Positions 8,628 through 16,877 of a stretch of DNA of 32,696 nucleotides are shown piece by piece. Position 1 is the stretch's first letter. The number at the start of each line of letters is the position of its first letter. Origin of the DNA: Phycisphaerales bacterium (GTDB lineage Bacteria; Planctomycetota; Phycisphaerae; UBA1845; Fen-1342); NCBI GenBank assembly GCA_003162245.1, contig PMMM01000051.1:1-32696 (forward strand), read 5' to 3'. Below the pieces are notes generated by a model that saw nothing but the letters and a program-made list of their open reading frames with translations, made no database searches and was not told the origin of the DNA. Position numbers and translations under genes: made by a program.

Positions 8628-9716
8628 ATGAGAACGGGATTGATGATCGTCCTGGTAAGCGTGGTCCTCGTGGTGCCGGCGCTCGCTCAGCCCGAGTCAC
8701 GCCCCAGCCGACCGGAGCGTGCCGGGGGTCCGCCGGGGCGCGGTGCCGGCGGCGGGGCCATGTTCGCGTCGCCGCTCGATGTCGCGCACCGGCTGGCCGA
8801 GACCCTGAGCCTGACGGACGAGCAGCGGACGAAGTACGACGCGCTGATCGAGAAATTCCGGCCGCGGTTCGACGAACAGGCGAAGCAGTCCGAGAAGGCG
8901 CAGGAGCTCATGCGTCAGAGGCGCGACGCCCAGCAGAGCGGCGACGACGCCAAGGTCGAGGAAATCCGGCAGCAGATGGAGGAGATGCGCGCGGCCAGCC
9001 AGCCGCTGCTCAACGACTTCTTCAAAGAGGTCAAAACGCTCCTGACGCCCGAGCAGGTCGTCAAGCTCGACGACTTCCGCGACCGGATGGAACGCGTCCG
9101 CGGCGGCGCGGGCGGTATCGAGCAGCTCATTCAGCGGCTGCCGGAGGGCTTGCAGCTTACGGATGAGCAGCGGGCCAAGTACGAGAAACTGACGACCGAG
9201 TTCCGCGCGCAGCAGCAGGAACTCCTACCGTTGGTACAGGAAATGCGGAAGGCCCGGCAGGAGGGGAACGAGGCGCGGGCCACCGAGCTGGAGAAGCAGA
9301 TCCGGGACAAGCGCGGCGACGACGGCGGCGCGGGCAAGTTCCTGGACCAGGTCGAGCCGATCCTCACGGATGAGCAGAAGGCCAAGCTGCCGGAGCTGTG
9401 GGCCAAGTACACGGGCGGCGGCCCCGAAGATGTGCGCACCGTGCTCCAGGCCGCGTTGCGCCTGGAGCTCAACGCCGACCAGCAGAAGCGTCTGCGCGAG
9501 ATCGCGCGCGACGCGATGCGGGCCAGCCGCGGCGAGGCGACACCGGAGAAGCGGGCCGAGCAGTTCAAGACGACCAAGAGTCAGGTGGTGGCCCTGCTCG
9601 ACGCCAAACAGGCGGCCGAGCTCGAGCGGCTGCTCGAAAGCCGGCAGCGCCCGGACCGCGGTGCGCGCCGCGCGCCCGGAGAGGGTCCGGGCCAGCCCCC
9701 GCCAGGGAGACCGTAA
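8628..9716 (+). CDS. secreted LTxxQ-repeat protein (Spy/CpxP-like)
   Basis: A 362-residue exported, charged, helical protein. Seen: a Sec signal peptide (residues 1-20, hydrophobic core IVLVSVVLVV, cleavage after ALA), then at least three copies of the LTxxQ-type helix motif: LSLTDEQRTKYDAL, LQLTDEQRAKYEKL and LELNADQQKRLREI. Weaker copies appear as LTPEQVVKLDDF, LTDEQKAKLPEL and LLDAKQAAELERL. This motif is the signature of Spy/CpxP periplasmic chaperones and metal-sensing relatives such as CnrX/ZraP, so a periplasmic chaperone or stress role is plausible but not shown. The C-terminus is Arg/Pro/Gly-rich. The start has AAGGAG seven bases upstream. It converges with another LTxxQ protein. Confidence 0.8.
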   Translation: MRTGLMIVLVSVVLVVPALAQPESRPSRPERAGGPPGRGAGGGAMFASPLDVAHRLAETLSLTDEQRTKYDALIEKFRPRFDEQAKQSEKAQELMRQRRDAQQSGDDAKVEEIRQQMEEMRAASQPLLNDFFKEVKTLLTPEQVVKLDDFRDRMERVRGGAGGIEQLIQRLPEGLQLTDEQRAKYEKLTTEFRAQQQELLPLVQEMRKARQEGNEARATELEKQIRDKRGDDGGAGKFLDQVEPILTDEQKAKLPELWAKYTGGGPEDVRTVLQAALRLELNADQQKRLREIARDAMRASRGEATPEKRAEQFKTTKSQVVALLDAKQAAELERLLESRQRPDRGARRAPGEGPGQPPPGRP

Positions 9717-9741
9717 GAGCGGTTGATTAGCAAGCCCCCCC

Positions 9742-9778
9742 AAAAAGCAGCGGCCGCGCGGGCTGAACGCGCGGCCGC
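9742..9778 (-). terminator. intrinsic terminator (minus), possibly bidirectional
   Basis: Perfect 11-bp GC stem, arms 9750-9760 and 9768-9778, seven-base loop. On the minus strand it is followed by TTTTT (9746-9742), so it should end transcription of the lipoprotein gene at 9832-10767; the hairpin alone may also serve the plus-strand gene. Confidence 0.75.
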
Positions 9779-9831
9779 GTCGCATAGTGGCGTGGCGCGC
9801 TGACCGCATGTGCCCGCGCGCCGCGCGGATG

Positions 9832-10767
9832 TTACTGGCCGGTGGACGAAGCCGTTCCCGTTGCCGTCACCGTCTCCGTCTCGGGCTGCTCCATCTGGTC
9901 CAGAATCGCCAGTTGCTCCGGCGTGAGGATTGCGCGGAACTCGTCGCGGGCCTGCTGATGACGGGCCTGGACGGCGGTGCGCAGATCCGTGCGAATCTGC
10001 TCGATCTGCGTCTGCTGGTCGGCGGTCAACTGTAACTGAGCCACCAAGTACTGCGAGAATGGCTCCGATCCGCCGCCGCGCATGCCCAGCTCGCGGCCAT
10101 GCATCCCGAAGCGGTGCGGCGGCGGCATGAGCGGGCCGGAAGGTCCGGATGCGCCCGACGCTCCTGTGGCCCCGGCCGGCTGCGGAAAGAGCTGATTGAG
10201 CTGCGCCTGCTGCGCGGGGGTCAGCACCGCGAGAATCTTGTCGTGGGCGTCTTGCCGTAGCGTCTGAAGGTCGTCGTGCAACCGCTGGGAGATGTCCTGG
10301 GCCTGCTGCACCTGTGCGTCAGTCAGGTTGAGCGGATCAGCGGCCGCGAACCCCGGCGGTTGCGCGAACGGCCCGCCGCAGAAACCGAACCCGCCGAACG
10401 CGGCGTTGGGGTCGCCGTTCCCGATGATGCCGTCGACCTGCGTCGCGAATGCCTGCTGCGTGATCTGGCCGTTGTCCAGTTGGGCCTGCAAGCCCTCGAG
10501 CTGTTGCTGCTGGTCGGACGTCAACTGGACCGGCGCTGCCGCCGTGGAGACCGACCCGAGCTGGTTGGCGTACTGCTGGAACCCGGCCACGAGGTCGCTA
10601 ACGGTCAACTGGTTGAGCGCCGGCACTTGCGCCGCGGTCTGCGCCAACTGCGTGAGCGCCTGGGCGATGGACTGATTCGGGTCCACGTTTCCGGCGCAAC
10701 CACTCACAGCGAGGACGAGCAGACCCCCGGTGAACAATGCCGTCAGGGTTCGGATCTTCCAGATCAT
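9832..10767 (-). CDS. lipoprotein with LTxxQ repeats
   Basis: A 311-residue predicted lipoprotein. Seen: signal peptide with lipobox VSGC, modified Cys at residue 24; a Gln-rich helical body with LTxxQ motifs (QLTSDQQQQLEGL, NLTDAQVQQAQDI, LTPAQQAQL, QLTADQQTQIEQI, LTPEQLAIL). A Gly/Phe/Pro-rich stretch near 115-140 and a Pro/Ser/His-rich linker near 195-230 separate the helical units. The paired pattern LTxxQ...helix...LTPxQ repeats twice. Family resemblance is to Spy/CpxP-like proteins, membrane-anchored here. Shine-Dalgarno GGAGG (minus, 10779-10775) is seven bases before the ATG. Upstream, TATATA near 10872 is a possible -10. It converges with the other LTxxQ gene. Confidence 0.78.
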   Translation of the reverse strand: MIWKIRTLTALFTGGLLVLAVSGCAGNVDPNQSIAQALTQLAQTAAQVPALNQLTVSDLVAGFQQYANQLGSVSTAAAPVQLTSDQQQQLEGLQAQLDNGQITQQAFATQVDGIIGNGDPNAAFGGFGFCGGPFAQPPGFAAADPLNLTDAQVQQAQDISQRLHDDLQTLRQDAHDKILAVLTPAQQAQLNQLFPQPAGATGASGASGPSGPLMPPPHRFGMHGRELGMRGGGSEPFSQYLVAQLQLTADQQTQIEQIRTDLRTAVQARHQQARDEFRAILTPEQLAILDQMEQPETETVTATGTASSTGQ

Positions 10768-11050
10768 GCGCCGACCTCCATTCTAAGCGCGTTGCTGCTC
10801 ACCGTTGTGCAAGCACCCGGTGTCCGGCTACACGCACGGCAACAGCCGTTGTCCGTGCTTCCATGACTCTTATATACAACGAAGACGACAGGCGGTTATT
10901 CCTGTTCGCCCTCCACGCCGAATTATGTCATTAAAGAAAAGCGCCCCTTGAATTGCTCGTGTCTTCAGGGTGCGGCTGCGAATGCCCTGCGGCACAAGGG
11001 CGACCACATTCCCGGCCGCGCGCAATAATTCGTGCCCCCGCGCGGGCCTG

Positions 11051-14000
11051 CTACCCCGCCGTCTTGCGCTCGATGCACTGCCGGACGTGCGCGAGCCAAT
11101 CCCGGTCGAGCGCTCCGTACGGCCGGAATTTCTCCAGCAAGCCGCGCTCTTCACTGAAGAATAGCGCCCTGTAGAGACCCAGCCGGTTGGCTTCCGGCGA
11201 GTCGATGAGGTTGCTCGAGTCCGCCGCGCTCATCTGGAACAGCACCCGGTTGTCGAACTCCCGCTGCGTCTGGCGGTCCAGCGTGCGTTCGAGCGTGGCG
11301 AGCGTGTCGGACCAGACGAGGACGTGCAGACCCAGGGCCGGGCCCTCGCGCAGTACTTCGACAAACTGCCGATCGGTCGCGGGCGCGGCGTCCGCGTCGG
11401 ACGCAGAGAAACTGAAGGTCTCTTCGCGACGCCGCAACACCCGGTAGCGCTGCAAGCCGTAGATCAGGATGTACACGGCGGGCGCATCCTCGGGGCCTTC
11501 CGCCAGGCGCCGCTGGGTTTCGGCCGCGAGGGCCGCGAGCGCGTCGGGCACTTCGCGCCAGTCCACCCACTGGACCGCGTGCGGCAGAAGGGCGACCATG
11601 TCCTGCAATCCGCCGGGCGCGGGGCTGCCGGCGGCCGCGCCGCCGAGGATCACGAAGCGGGCGGTGCCGGGGGCGTGTTGGCTGCCCAGGCAGAGCATGG
11701 CGGCGGCGAGCATCGCGAGGGCGGCGTCGTCACGCTGCCCGACGAAGAGGAGGTTGGCGCCGCTCTGCCGGCGAAAAGCCACGCCGGTCGGGTCCTTGAT
11801 CGCGACCGGTTCGCCGAGCCAGGCGTACGGGGCCGCGACGGACGTTGGCCAGCGGGGCGTCTCGATCAGGCGGGCGAGCAGTCGATTCTGTTGCATGTCG
11901 GCGGGTGCGTTGCCCTCGAAGACGATCGCCGGCTCGCCGCGCCACTCCCGGGCGACGGCCAGCGCGTGGACTTCGTCCAGGTAGGCGCTCTGACGTTCGT
12001 CGGGGAGCCAGGCGACCTGGAAGCTGTTGTTGCCGGCGACGAGGCCGCCGGCATCGTTGTAGATCGCGTCGCCGGGGCGTGAGAGCAGGCGGGCGGCGAC
12101 GTTCGTGTCGTCGAGAATCAGTTGCGAGTCCGCCTCCGAGCACTGGAGTGCGATACGGACCGCCATCTGCCCCATCGTGCTGCGCGCCAGGCCGGCGGTG
12201 CCGGCGAGCGTCTGCGAGCCCAGGAGCACGTGAATGCCGAACGCGCGGCCCTGTCGGACGAGGCGGTCGAGCAGGATCGCCGCGTCCTGCGCGAGCTTGT
12301 CGTCCTCGGTGAAGAAGACCTGGAACTCGTCGACGATGAGCAGCGTGCGCGGCAGCCCCTGGCCGGTGGCCGCGCGGTACGCGGGCAGGTCCTGGACGCC
12401 GGCGGCGCGGAACAGGTCGCCGCGGCGGGTCATTTCCGCGTCGAGGCGTTGCAAGACGCTCACGCCGAACTCGCGGTCGCTCTCGATCGCGATGGCGCGG
12501 GCGTGCGGGAGGGCGTGCGCGACGTAGGTCTTGAACTCCACGCCCTTCTTGAAGTCGACCAGGTACAGCTCGACCTCCTCCGGACGGTACGAGAGCGCCA
12601 GGTTCGTGATGATCACGTGCAGCAGCGTGGATTTTCCGGAGCCCGTTTTCCCGGCGACCAGCACGTGCTGCGCGAGACCCCGTCCCAGGCGGAAATGCTG
12701 GAGCCGCACCGCGCCGGCCAGCCCGATCGGGATGGTCAGCTCCGTGGCGGCGTCGCGCGTCCAGCGCTGATCCGCACGCGGCACGATGTTGTCGAAGGGC
12801 ACTTCGACGCGCAGCGCGTCCTTCGCGCCGCGCCCCACCACCTGCATGATGCGGGTCAGAACCTCTTCCGGCGGGGGCACGTCCAGCGTCAACGGGAACT
12901 GGCGGAGCAGCTCGTCCTGGGCGACGAACCGCTCGCCGTCGTGCACGAGGTGCAGGCTCCCACCCGCCAGGTCCTCCAGGGGCAACTCGACGGGCAGACT
13001 AAGCCGGTTGTCGTGCATGATGAGCGTGAAGACGCCGCAGCGCGCACCGCTGCTGATAATGCTGCTCAGCCGGCGGGCGGCGCCCTCGGTGAAGTTGGTG
13101 GGGAAATCCGCCACGACGAGGAAGCGATAGGGCTCCGCGAGCTGGCCGGCCTGCCGGTTGTAGGCGTCGATCGTCGCAAACTCGTTGCGAAGGTATTTCT
13201 GGATGACGTTTTCCATGTGGCTGGTCAGCTCGGTGAGCCGGGCTTCGATCTGCTCGCTGTCGGTCCAGATGCGTCCGCCGACGAGCGCTTCCTCGTAATC
13301 GACCAGGTGCATGAAGCCCGCGAAGCTCTCGCCCAGCCCGACGGGGTCGATGATCGTGAAGCGCACGCGCCCCGGGGGCAGCGCGGTCAGCAGACGCAGC
13401 ATGACCACGCGCAACGTGTCGATGGCCTGCGATCGCCCGGCGCGCTCCGTCTGCAACAGGAGCGAGCACCGTCCCGGTACCGCCAGCAGCGCCGGCGTCG
13501 CCGCGGCCGGCGGCCGCTCGTCCAGAAACCCCGCCAGCGCACGCACGCTGGCCGCGAGCTGCGTCAAATCCACGCCCCAGCGGCCAAACGCGATGAGCGC
13601 GGCGAACTCGTCGGCGGACGACGGCTTCTCCAACTCACCGCTCTCCCAGCGCGCACCGGTCGGGATACGGAGTTGGTCGCCCGCCGCGAGGAAGCGCTGG
13701 ATGCGCTCCAGGCCCGCTTGCCAGGCGGTGCGCTGCGCCGCTCGCTCGGCCTCGTACTGCGCGCGGCTCGCATCCATGCCCTGCCGATGCGCCTTGCGGA
13801 CGGTCGCCAAACCATGCTCGTGCCGCTCCCGCAGGTGGCGGCGCCGTTTCTCGATCTGCGCGGACAACTCCCGCAGCGCGACCGCGCGGCGGTGCTCGAT
13901 CTCGGCCCGCTGCTGCTGGTCGACCTCCTGGAGCCTGGCACGTGCTTCGGCGTCGCGCCGCTCGACTTCAGCCAGCAGCCCTTCGAAATGCCGCCGGACG

Positions 14001-15070
14001 GCCGCCTTCTCGGAGTTGTGCCGATCGGCGCCGGTCGCCCGGGGCCCCTGCCGCTGATAGCGTTCCTGCGCGAGGGCCAGATGGTGGTCCAGCGCCCGCC
14101 CGCCAGCCGCCACGGCCCGTGCGAGCGGCCCATAGAGCGTCTGGATGCGGGCCTGTCCGCTGTGCCGGATCACCCAACCGATGAACAGCGAGACCAACCC
14201 AGTTACCGCCAGCGCGACCGGCCCGCTCACGGCGAACGGCGGCGCGCCAGGCAGATCGAAACGGCTGAGCGCCCACGCGCCGCCGACCGCCAGGGCGCTG
14301 AGCAGCGTGGGCCACACGTACAGCCGCGCGCCGCCGAGCAGGCGCGGGCCCCACAGGCGCTCGATGGCGTTCAGGTGCTCGAGCGCAATCTGCGCCTGGT
14401 GGTAGTACGCGGCCCAAGCGTCGCCCGGCGGCGCGCTCGGTTTCGGTGGCGCCGCGCCGGCCGGCGGGATGCTGATGCCGTACCGGCTCAGCACGGACTG
14501 CGCACGTCCGTGGAGTGCGTCCAGACGCCGGCGGCCATCGGTCACTTGTTGCTCGACGGCCCCGAACTCGCGCTCCATGCGTTCGTGGTCGGCCTGGGCA
14601 ACCGTGTCCGCCAGCAACAGCTTGTCTTCCATCTGGCGGTCAAGCTCGGCTTCCGTCTCGTGTGCTTGCGCGGCGATGCGCTCCAGCGCGGCCCGCGTCT
14701 TGTCCGCGTGCTCCGCCCGGAGCGCGGCGTAATCGGCTTCGATCCGCGCCGTCTGCTCGGCCTGGGTCTTCTCCGCCGCGGCCAGCTTCTCGTTCAGCAC
14801 CGCCTCGGTCTCGCCGAGCGCCGCATGCAGCGTTTGCTCGGCGGATTCGCAGGCGTGCCGGTAGCGTTCCTCGATGCCCGACTCGGTCGGCGTGACCGCG
14901 ACGGCCGACAGCGTGAGCAGCTCGTGCAGCCCGGCCCGCTGTAGTTCCAGGAAACCCACCCCCGCATCGGTGCTCACCGGCGCTGCGTTAAGGTCGGATC
15001 GGTCCGGCATCGCGTCTGGCGACTCCGTACGCACACCCACTTTCGCCGGCTTGCCCGGGTTGATCGGCAT
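11051..15070 (-). CDS. FtsK/SpoIIIE-type ATPase, type VII-like (EccC-like)
   Basis: A 1339-residue membrane ATPase, the motor candidate of this locus. Seen in order: N-terminal coiled coil (about 60-200, Glu/Ala/Arg-rich), two membrane segments (about 248-268 and 280-302), a second coiled coil (about 340-465), a degenerate first ATPase-like domain (about 480-760, no P-loop), a canonical FtsK domain with Walker A GKTGSGKST (about 806-813) and Walker B TLLIVDEFQ (about 909-917), and a degenerate third domain in which the P-loop position reads VGQRDDAAL. EccC of type VII secretion also carries three FtsK-like domains. The long coiled coils replace the EccC N-terminus. It starts five bases after the stop of the 70-aa WXG-like gene, so the four genes 11051-16664 form one operon. 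Confidence 0.85.
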   Translation of the reverse strand: MPINPGKPAKVGVRTESPDAMPDRSDLNAAPVSTDAGVGFLELQRAGLHELLTLSAVAVTPTESGIEERYRHACESAEQTLHAALGETEAVLNEKLAAAEKTQAEQTARIEADYAALRAEHADKTRAALERIAAQAHETEAELDRQMEDKLLLADTVAQADHERMEREFGAVEQQVTDGRRRLDALHGRAQSVLSRYGISIPPAGAAPPKPSAPPGDAWAAYYHQAQIALEHLNAIERLWGPRLLGGARLYVWPTLLSALAVGGAWALSRFDLPGAPPFAVSGPVALAVTGLVSLFIGWVIRHSGQARIQTLYGPLARAVAAGGRALDHHLALAQERYQRQGPRATGADRHNSEKAAVRRHFEGLLAEVERRDAEARARLQEVDQQQRAEIEHRRAVALRELSAQIEKRRRHLRERHEHGLATVRKAHRQGMDASRAQYEAERAAQRTAWQAGLERIQRFLAAGDQLRIPTGARWESGELEKPSSADEFAALIAFGRWGVDLTQLAASVRALAGFLDERPPAAATPALLAVPGRCSLLLQTERAGRSQAIDTLRVVMLRLLTALPPGRVRFTIIDPVGLGESFAGFMHLVDYEEALVGGRIWTDSEQIEARLTELTSHMENVIQKYLRNEFATIDAYNRQAGQLAEPYRFLVVADFPTNFTEGAARRLSSIISSGARCGVFTLIMHDNRLSLPVELPLEDLAGGSLHLVHDGERFVAQDELLRQFPLTLDVPPPEEVLTRIMQVVGRGAKDALRVEVPFDNIVPRADQRWTRDAATELTIPIGLAGAVRLQHFRLGRGLAQHVLVAGKTGSGKSTLLHVIITNLALSYRPEEVELYLVDFKKGVEFKTYVAHALPHARAIAIESDREFGVSVLQRLDAEMTRRGDLFRAAGVQDLPAYRAATGQGLPRTLLIVDEFQVFFTEDDKLAQDAAILLDRLVRQGRAFGIHVLLGSQTLAGTAGLARSTMGQMAVRIALQCSEADSQLILDDTNVAARLLSRPGDAIYNDAGGLVAGNNSFQVAWLPDERQSAYLDEVHALAVAREWRGEPAIVFEGNAPADMQQNRLLARLIETPRWPTSVAAPYAWLGEPVAIKDPTGVAFRRQSGANLLFVGQRDDAALAMLAAAMLCLGSQHAPGTARFVILGGAAAGSPAPGGLQDMVALLPHAVQWVDWREVPDALAALAAETQRRLAEGPEDAPAVYILIYGLQRYRVLRRREETFSFSASDADAAPATDRQFVEVLREGPALGLHVLVWSDTLATLERTLDRQTQREFDNRVLFQMSAADSSNLIDSPEANRLGLYRALFFSEERGLLEKFRPYGALDRDWLAHVRQCIERKTAG

Positions 15071-15074
15071 GGGC

Positions 15075-15287
15075 TCATTCGCAGTCGTGGCGCACTTCCT
15101 GTAGCACGACCGTCATGTGGGCCAGCAGCAACTCCACCTTGCGCACGCGGGCGAGCAGCGGCGTGACGTAGGTTTCCTCGAACCGGCGGGCGTTCTCGTC
15201 GTGCCAGGCGGCCCGCGCCTCGTCCCACTGTGCCCGCAGGTCCTTCGCCGCCTGCTTCAGCTTGCCGAGTCCGGCACCCGTGCTCAT
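15075..15287 (-). CDS. 70-aa WXG-like helical protein
   Basis: A small helical protein in the type VII-like operon. Seen: two predicted helices around W28-x-D30, in the context AWHDENARRFEETYV. This shares the pattern W-x-D-x3-R-x-F-x-E with the first gene of the operon (TWRDQEQRKFTEEF), so the two are probably distant paralogues of the WXG100/Esx fold with Asp in place of Gly. The start was taken at the ATG at 15287 (MSTGAGLGKL); a longer frame would begin inside the end of the upstream gene. It may be a secreted substrate or a pairing partner; this is inferred from position and motif. Confidence 0.7.
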   Translation of the reverse strand: MSTGAGLGKLKQAAKDLRAQWDEARAAWHDENARRFEETYVTPLLARVRKVELLLAHMTVVLQEVRHDCE

Positions 15288-15329
15288 CGAGGCTTCCAAC
15301 GGCCAGCGGGTCGCGCTGGCCGGCCACAC

Positions 15330-16382
15330 TCACGACGGCCCGACGTTCGCGGCGGACCAGAGCCGCTTGTTCTCCGCGTCGAACACCGCCTCCAACCTGG
15401 CTCCGTCCAGGACGACCAGGCAACCGGGCGGCAACTCCAGCAGCGACGCGAGATCGGGTCGCGCCGCGAGCATATCCGCCACACGCACCGCGTCATACCC
15501 CGGCGGCGCAACGTTGTCCACGCTCCCGATATACCAGCCGCTGTCCCCGGCGCCGCACCCGGCCAGACGCTCCAGGTAGATTCGCGCCGGCTGCCCGGCG
15601 CCGCGGGCCACCACGAGGCGATCTTCGGCCGCGATCGGCACGCGCGCGAGTCCCAGCCGTGCGAACTCCGCGGGCCAGGTTGGCACCGAACCGTCCGCAC
15701 GCCGCCAACCGGCGTCCAATTCCGCCCGCGGAGCCGCGTCCCGCACGGCCGCCGGCGGCGTCTGCGCGCGCAAGCGCCGGTAGGCCTCGACGTCCGCTGG
15801 CGCGGGCGGAGCCGCACGGGCCATCGAGCTAAACTCGGCGCCGGCGCCTGGCTCCGCACCCAGCCCCGCCGCTGACGAGACGCTCTGCGCCGGCGGCGTC
15901 GGGGTATCGGCGTACGCCTCCAGCGCCGTCAGCATGTTGTCCAGTTGTGCCAGGGCGTTGGGTATGTCCGCGGCCAGGGCCTCGCTGAGCCCGCCGGCGA
16001 CGGCCAGATACGAGTAGGTTTCCTCGTCCAGCCGGCGGCTCCAGCGGCGAACGTTGGCCATCTTCCGCCGGGCCTCCTCCACGCGGCGTGTCGCCAGCGC
16101 CACTTCCTGCTCTTCCTCGACGCACGACGGCCGGCCGCCGAGCGCGGTCGGCTGCAGCTTCTTGCGCGTGAGCGCGCTCTTGGCCCGCGTCAGCAACTCG
16201 GCCCGTCGCTCCCCTTCCCGCTTCCAGTAACTGCTCTGCTCCGCTTTGACCCAGGTGTTGGTGCGCTGCAACTCCGCCTCGGCCTCGTCCAGACCCGCGC
16301 CCGCCGTCTCCGCGAACCGGCACATCGCCGTCCGCAGCCGCTTAAGGGCCTGGAAGGACTCGATCGAGGCGTATCCGCCCAT
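15330..16382 (-). CDS. helical type VII-locus protein with Imm33/DUF2185-like C-terminus
   Basis: A 350-residue protein in three parts. Residues 1-160: long charged helices with tryptophans (TNTWVKAEQ, SSYWKREGERR), resembling LXG/WXG-type helical modules. Residues about 165-225: Ala/Pro-rich linker. Residues about 235-350: a compact domain containing DSGWYIGSVDN (near 280), a spaced P-D-x-x-S-L-L segment and LEAVFDAEN near the end. This pattern (ER...DSGW...P-x-L-xx-LL-x-xPxG) resembles the Imm33/DUF2185 immunity family as I remember it. If correct, an immunity-like domain is covalently joined to a secretion-type helical domain. It sits between two WXG-like genes and ahead of the ATPase, 10 bases after the first gene. 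Confidence 0.65.
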   Translation of the reverse strand: MGGYASIESFQALKRLRTAMCRFAETAGAGLDEAEAELQRTNTWVKAEQSSYWKREGERRAELLTRAKSALTRKKLQPTALGGRPSCVEEEQEVALATRRVEEARRKMANVRRWSRRLDEETYSYLAVAGGLSEALAADIPNALAQLDNMLTALEAYADTPTPPAQSVSSAAGLGAEPGAGAEFSSMARAAPPAPADVEAYRRLRAQTPPAAVRDAAPRAELDAGWRRADGSVPTWPAEFARLGLARVPIAAEDRLVVARGAGQPARIYLERLAGCGAGDSGWYIGSVDNVAPPGYDAVRVADMLAARPDLASLLELPPGCLVVLDGARLEAVFDAENKRLWSAANVGPS

Positions 16383-16391
16383 GCGCGCTCC

Positions 16392-16664
16392 CTAGTGTTG
16401 CTGGAGGTAGTCCTCGATGTGGCCGGCCCGCTGTTGGAGGAAGCCGACGTGCCGGTCCGCCGCCTCGGTGAACCGCGCCAGCGTCTTGATGGTCTGCTCG
16501 AACTCTTCGGTGAATTTCCGCTGCTCCTGGTCGCGCCAGGTCTTCTCCAGCTCCCTCATGCGCGAGTTGAGGCCGCTCATCAGGGCCTGGAGATCGTGGC
16601 TGAAACGCGCCAGCTCGCGCGCGAAGCGACGCAATTCCGCAGGATCGACGTGCGCCTTGGGCAT
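16392..16664 (-). CDS. WXG100-family protein
   Basis: A 90-residue two-helix protein of WXG100/Esx size. Seen: helix 1 (about 8-40), turn with W43-R-D45, helix 2 (about 46-88). The turn has Asp in place of the usual Gly, a known variation. No clear YxxxD/E export signal is present at the C-terminus (it ends HIEDYLQQH). The start at ATG 16664 is supported by GGAGG five bases upstream; the frame extends further but that part is Pro/Gly-rich and unlike the family. First gene of the operon leading to the FtsK-like ATPase; presumably a homodimer or a partner of the 70-aa paralogue. Confidence 0.82.
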   Translation of the reverse strand: MPKAHVDPAELRRFARELARFSHDLQALMSGLNSRMRELEKTWRDQEQRKFTEEFEQTIKTLARFTEAADRHVGFLQQRAGHIEDYLQQH

Positions 16665-16837
16665 CGACACCTCCGCTCGGCCGAACCCACCTTCCCCCGC
16701 CGGCGGCAGTCCCATTCGCCGCGGCGAGCGCGGGGGCGGCCTGGCTCCGCCGGACCACCCGGCGGCACCGCCGTCTACCGTAATCATAGTCGATGGCCGA
16801 CGCCGGTGTCCGGTGGTTCAGCGGGGCGACCTGTCGC

Positions 16838-16852
16838 GCCCTGATTCAGGGC
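16838..16852. promoter_or_regulatory. inverted repeat between DUF962 gene and type VII-like operon
   Basis: Perfect 7-bp arms, gccctga (16838-16844) and tcagggc (16846-16852), with one central base. It lies 26 bases past the DUF962 stop and about 170 bases before the WXG100 start, so it could be a weak terminator or an operator for the operon. TATGAT on the minus strand (16788-16783) is a possible -10. Confidence 0.35.
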
Positions 16853-16877
16853 CCTGGGCCTCGAACGCGGGATTGGG

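Noticed and set aside
12122-14944. 940-codon open frame on the plus strand opposite the FtsK-like gene
   Set aside because: It is the antisense of a protein with clear Walker motifs; its composition (His/Arg/Asp/Gln/Val/Leu runs) is typical of frame shadows in GC-rich DNA.
15888-16323. Alternative frames with Gly/Arg/Val-rich sequence inside the Imm33-like gene
   Set aside because: Shadows of the 350-aa protein, which has helical periodicity and a plausible domain layout.
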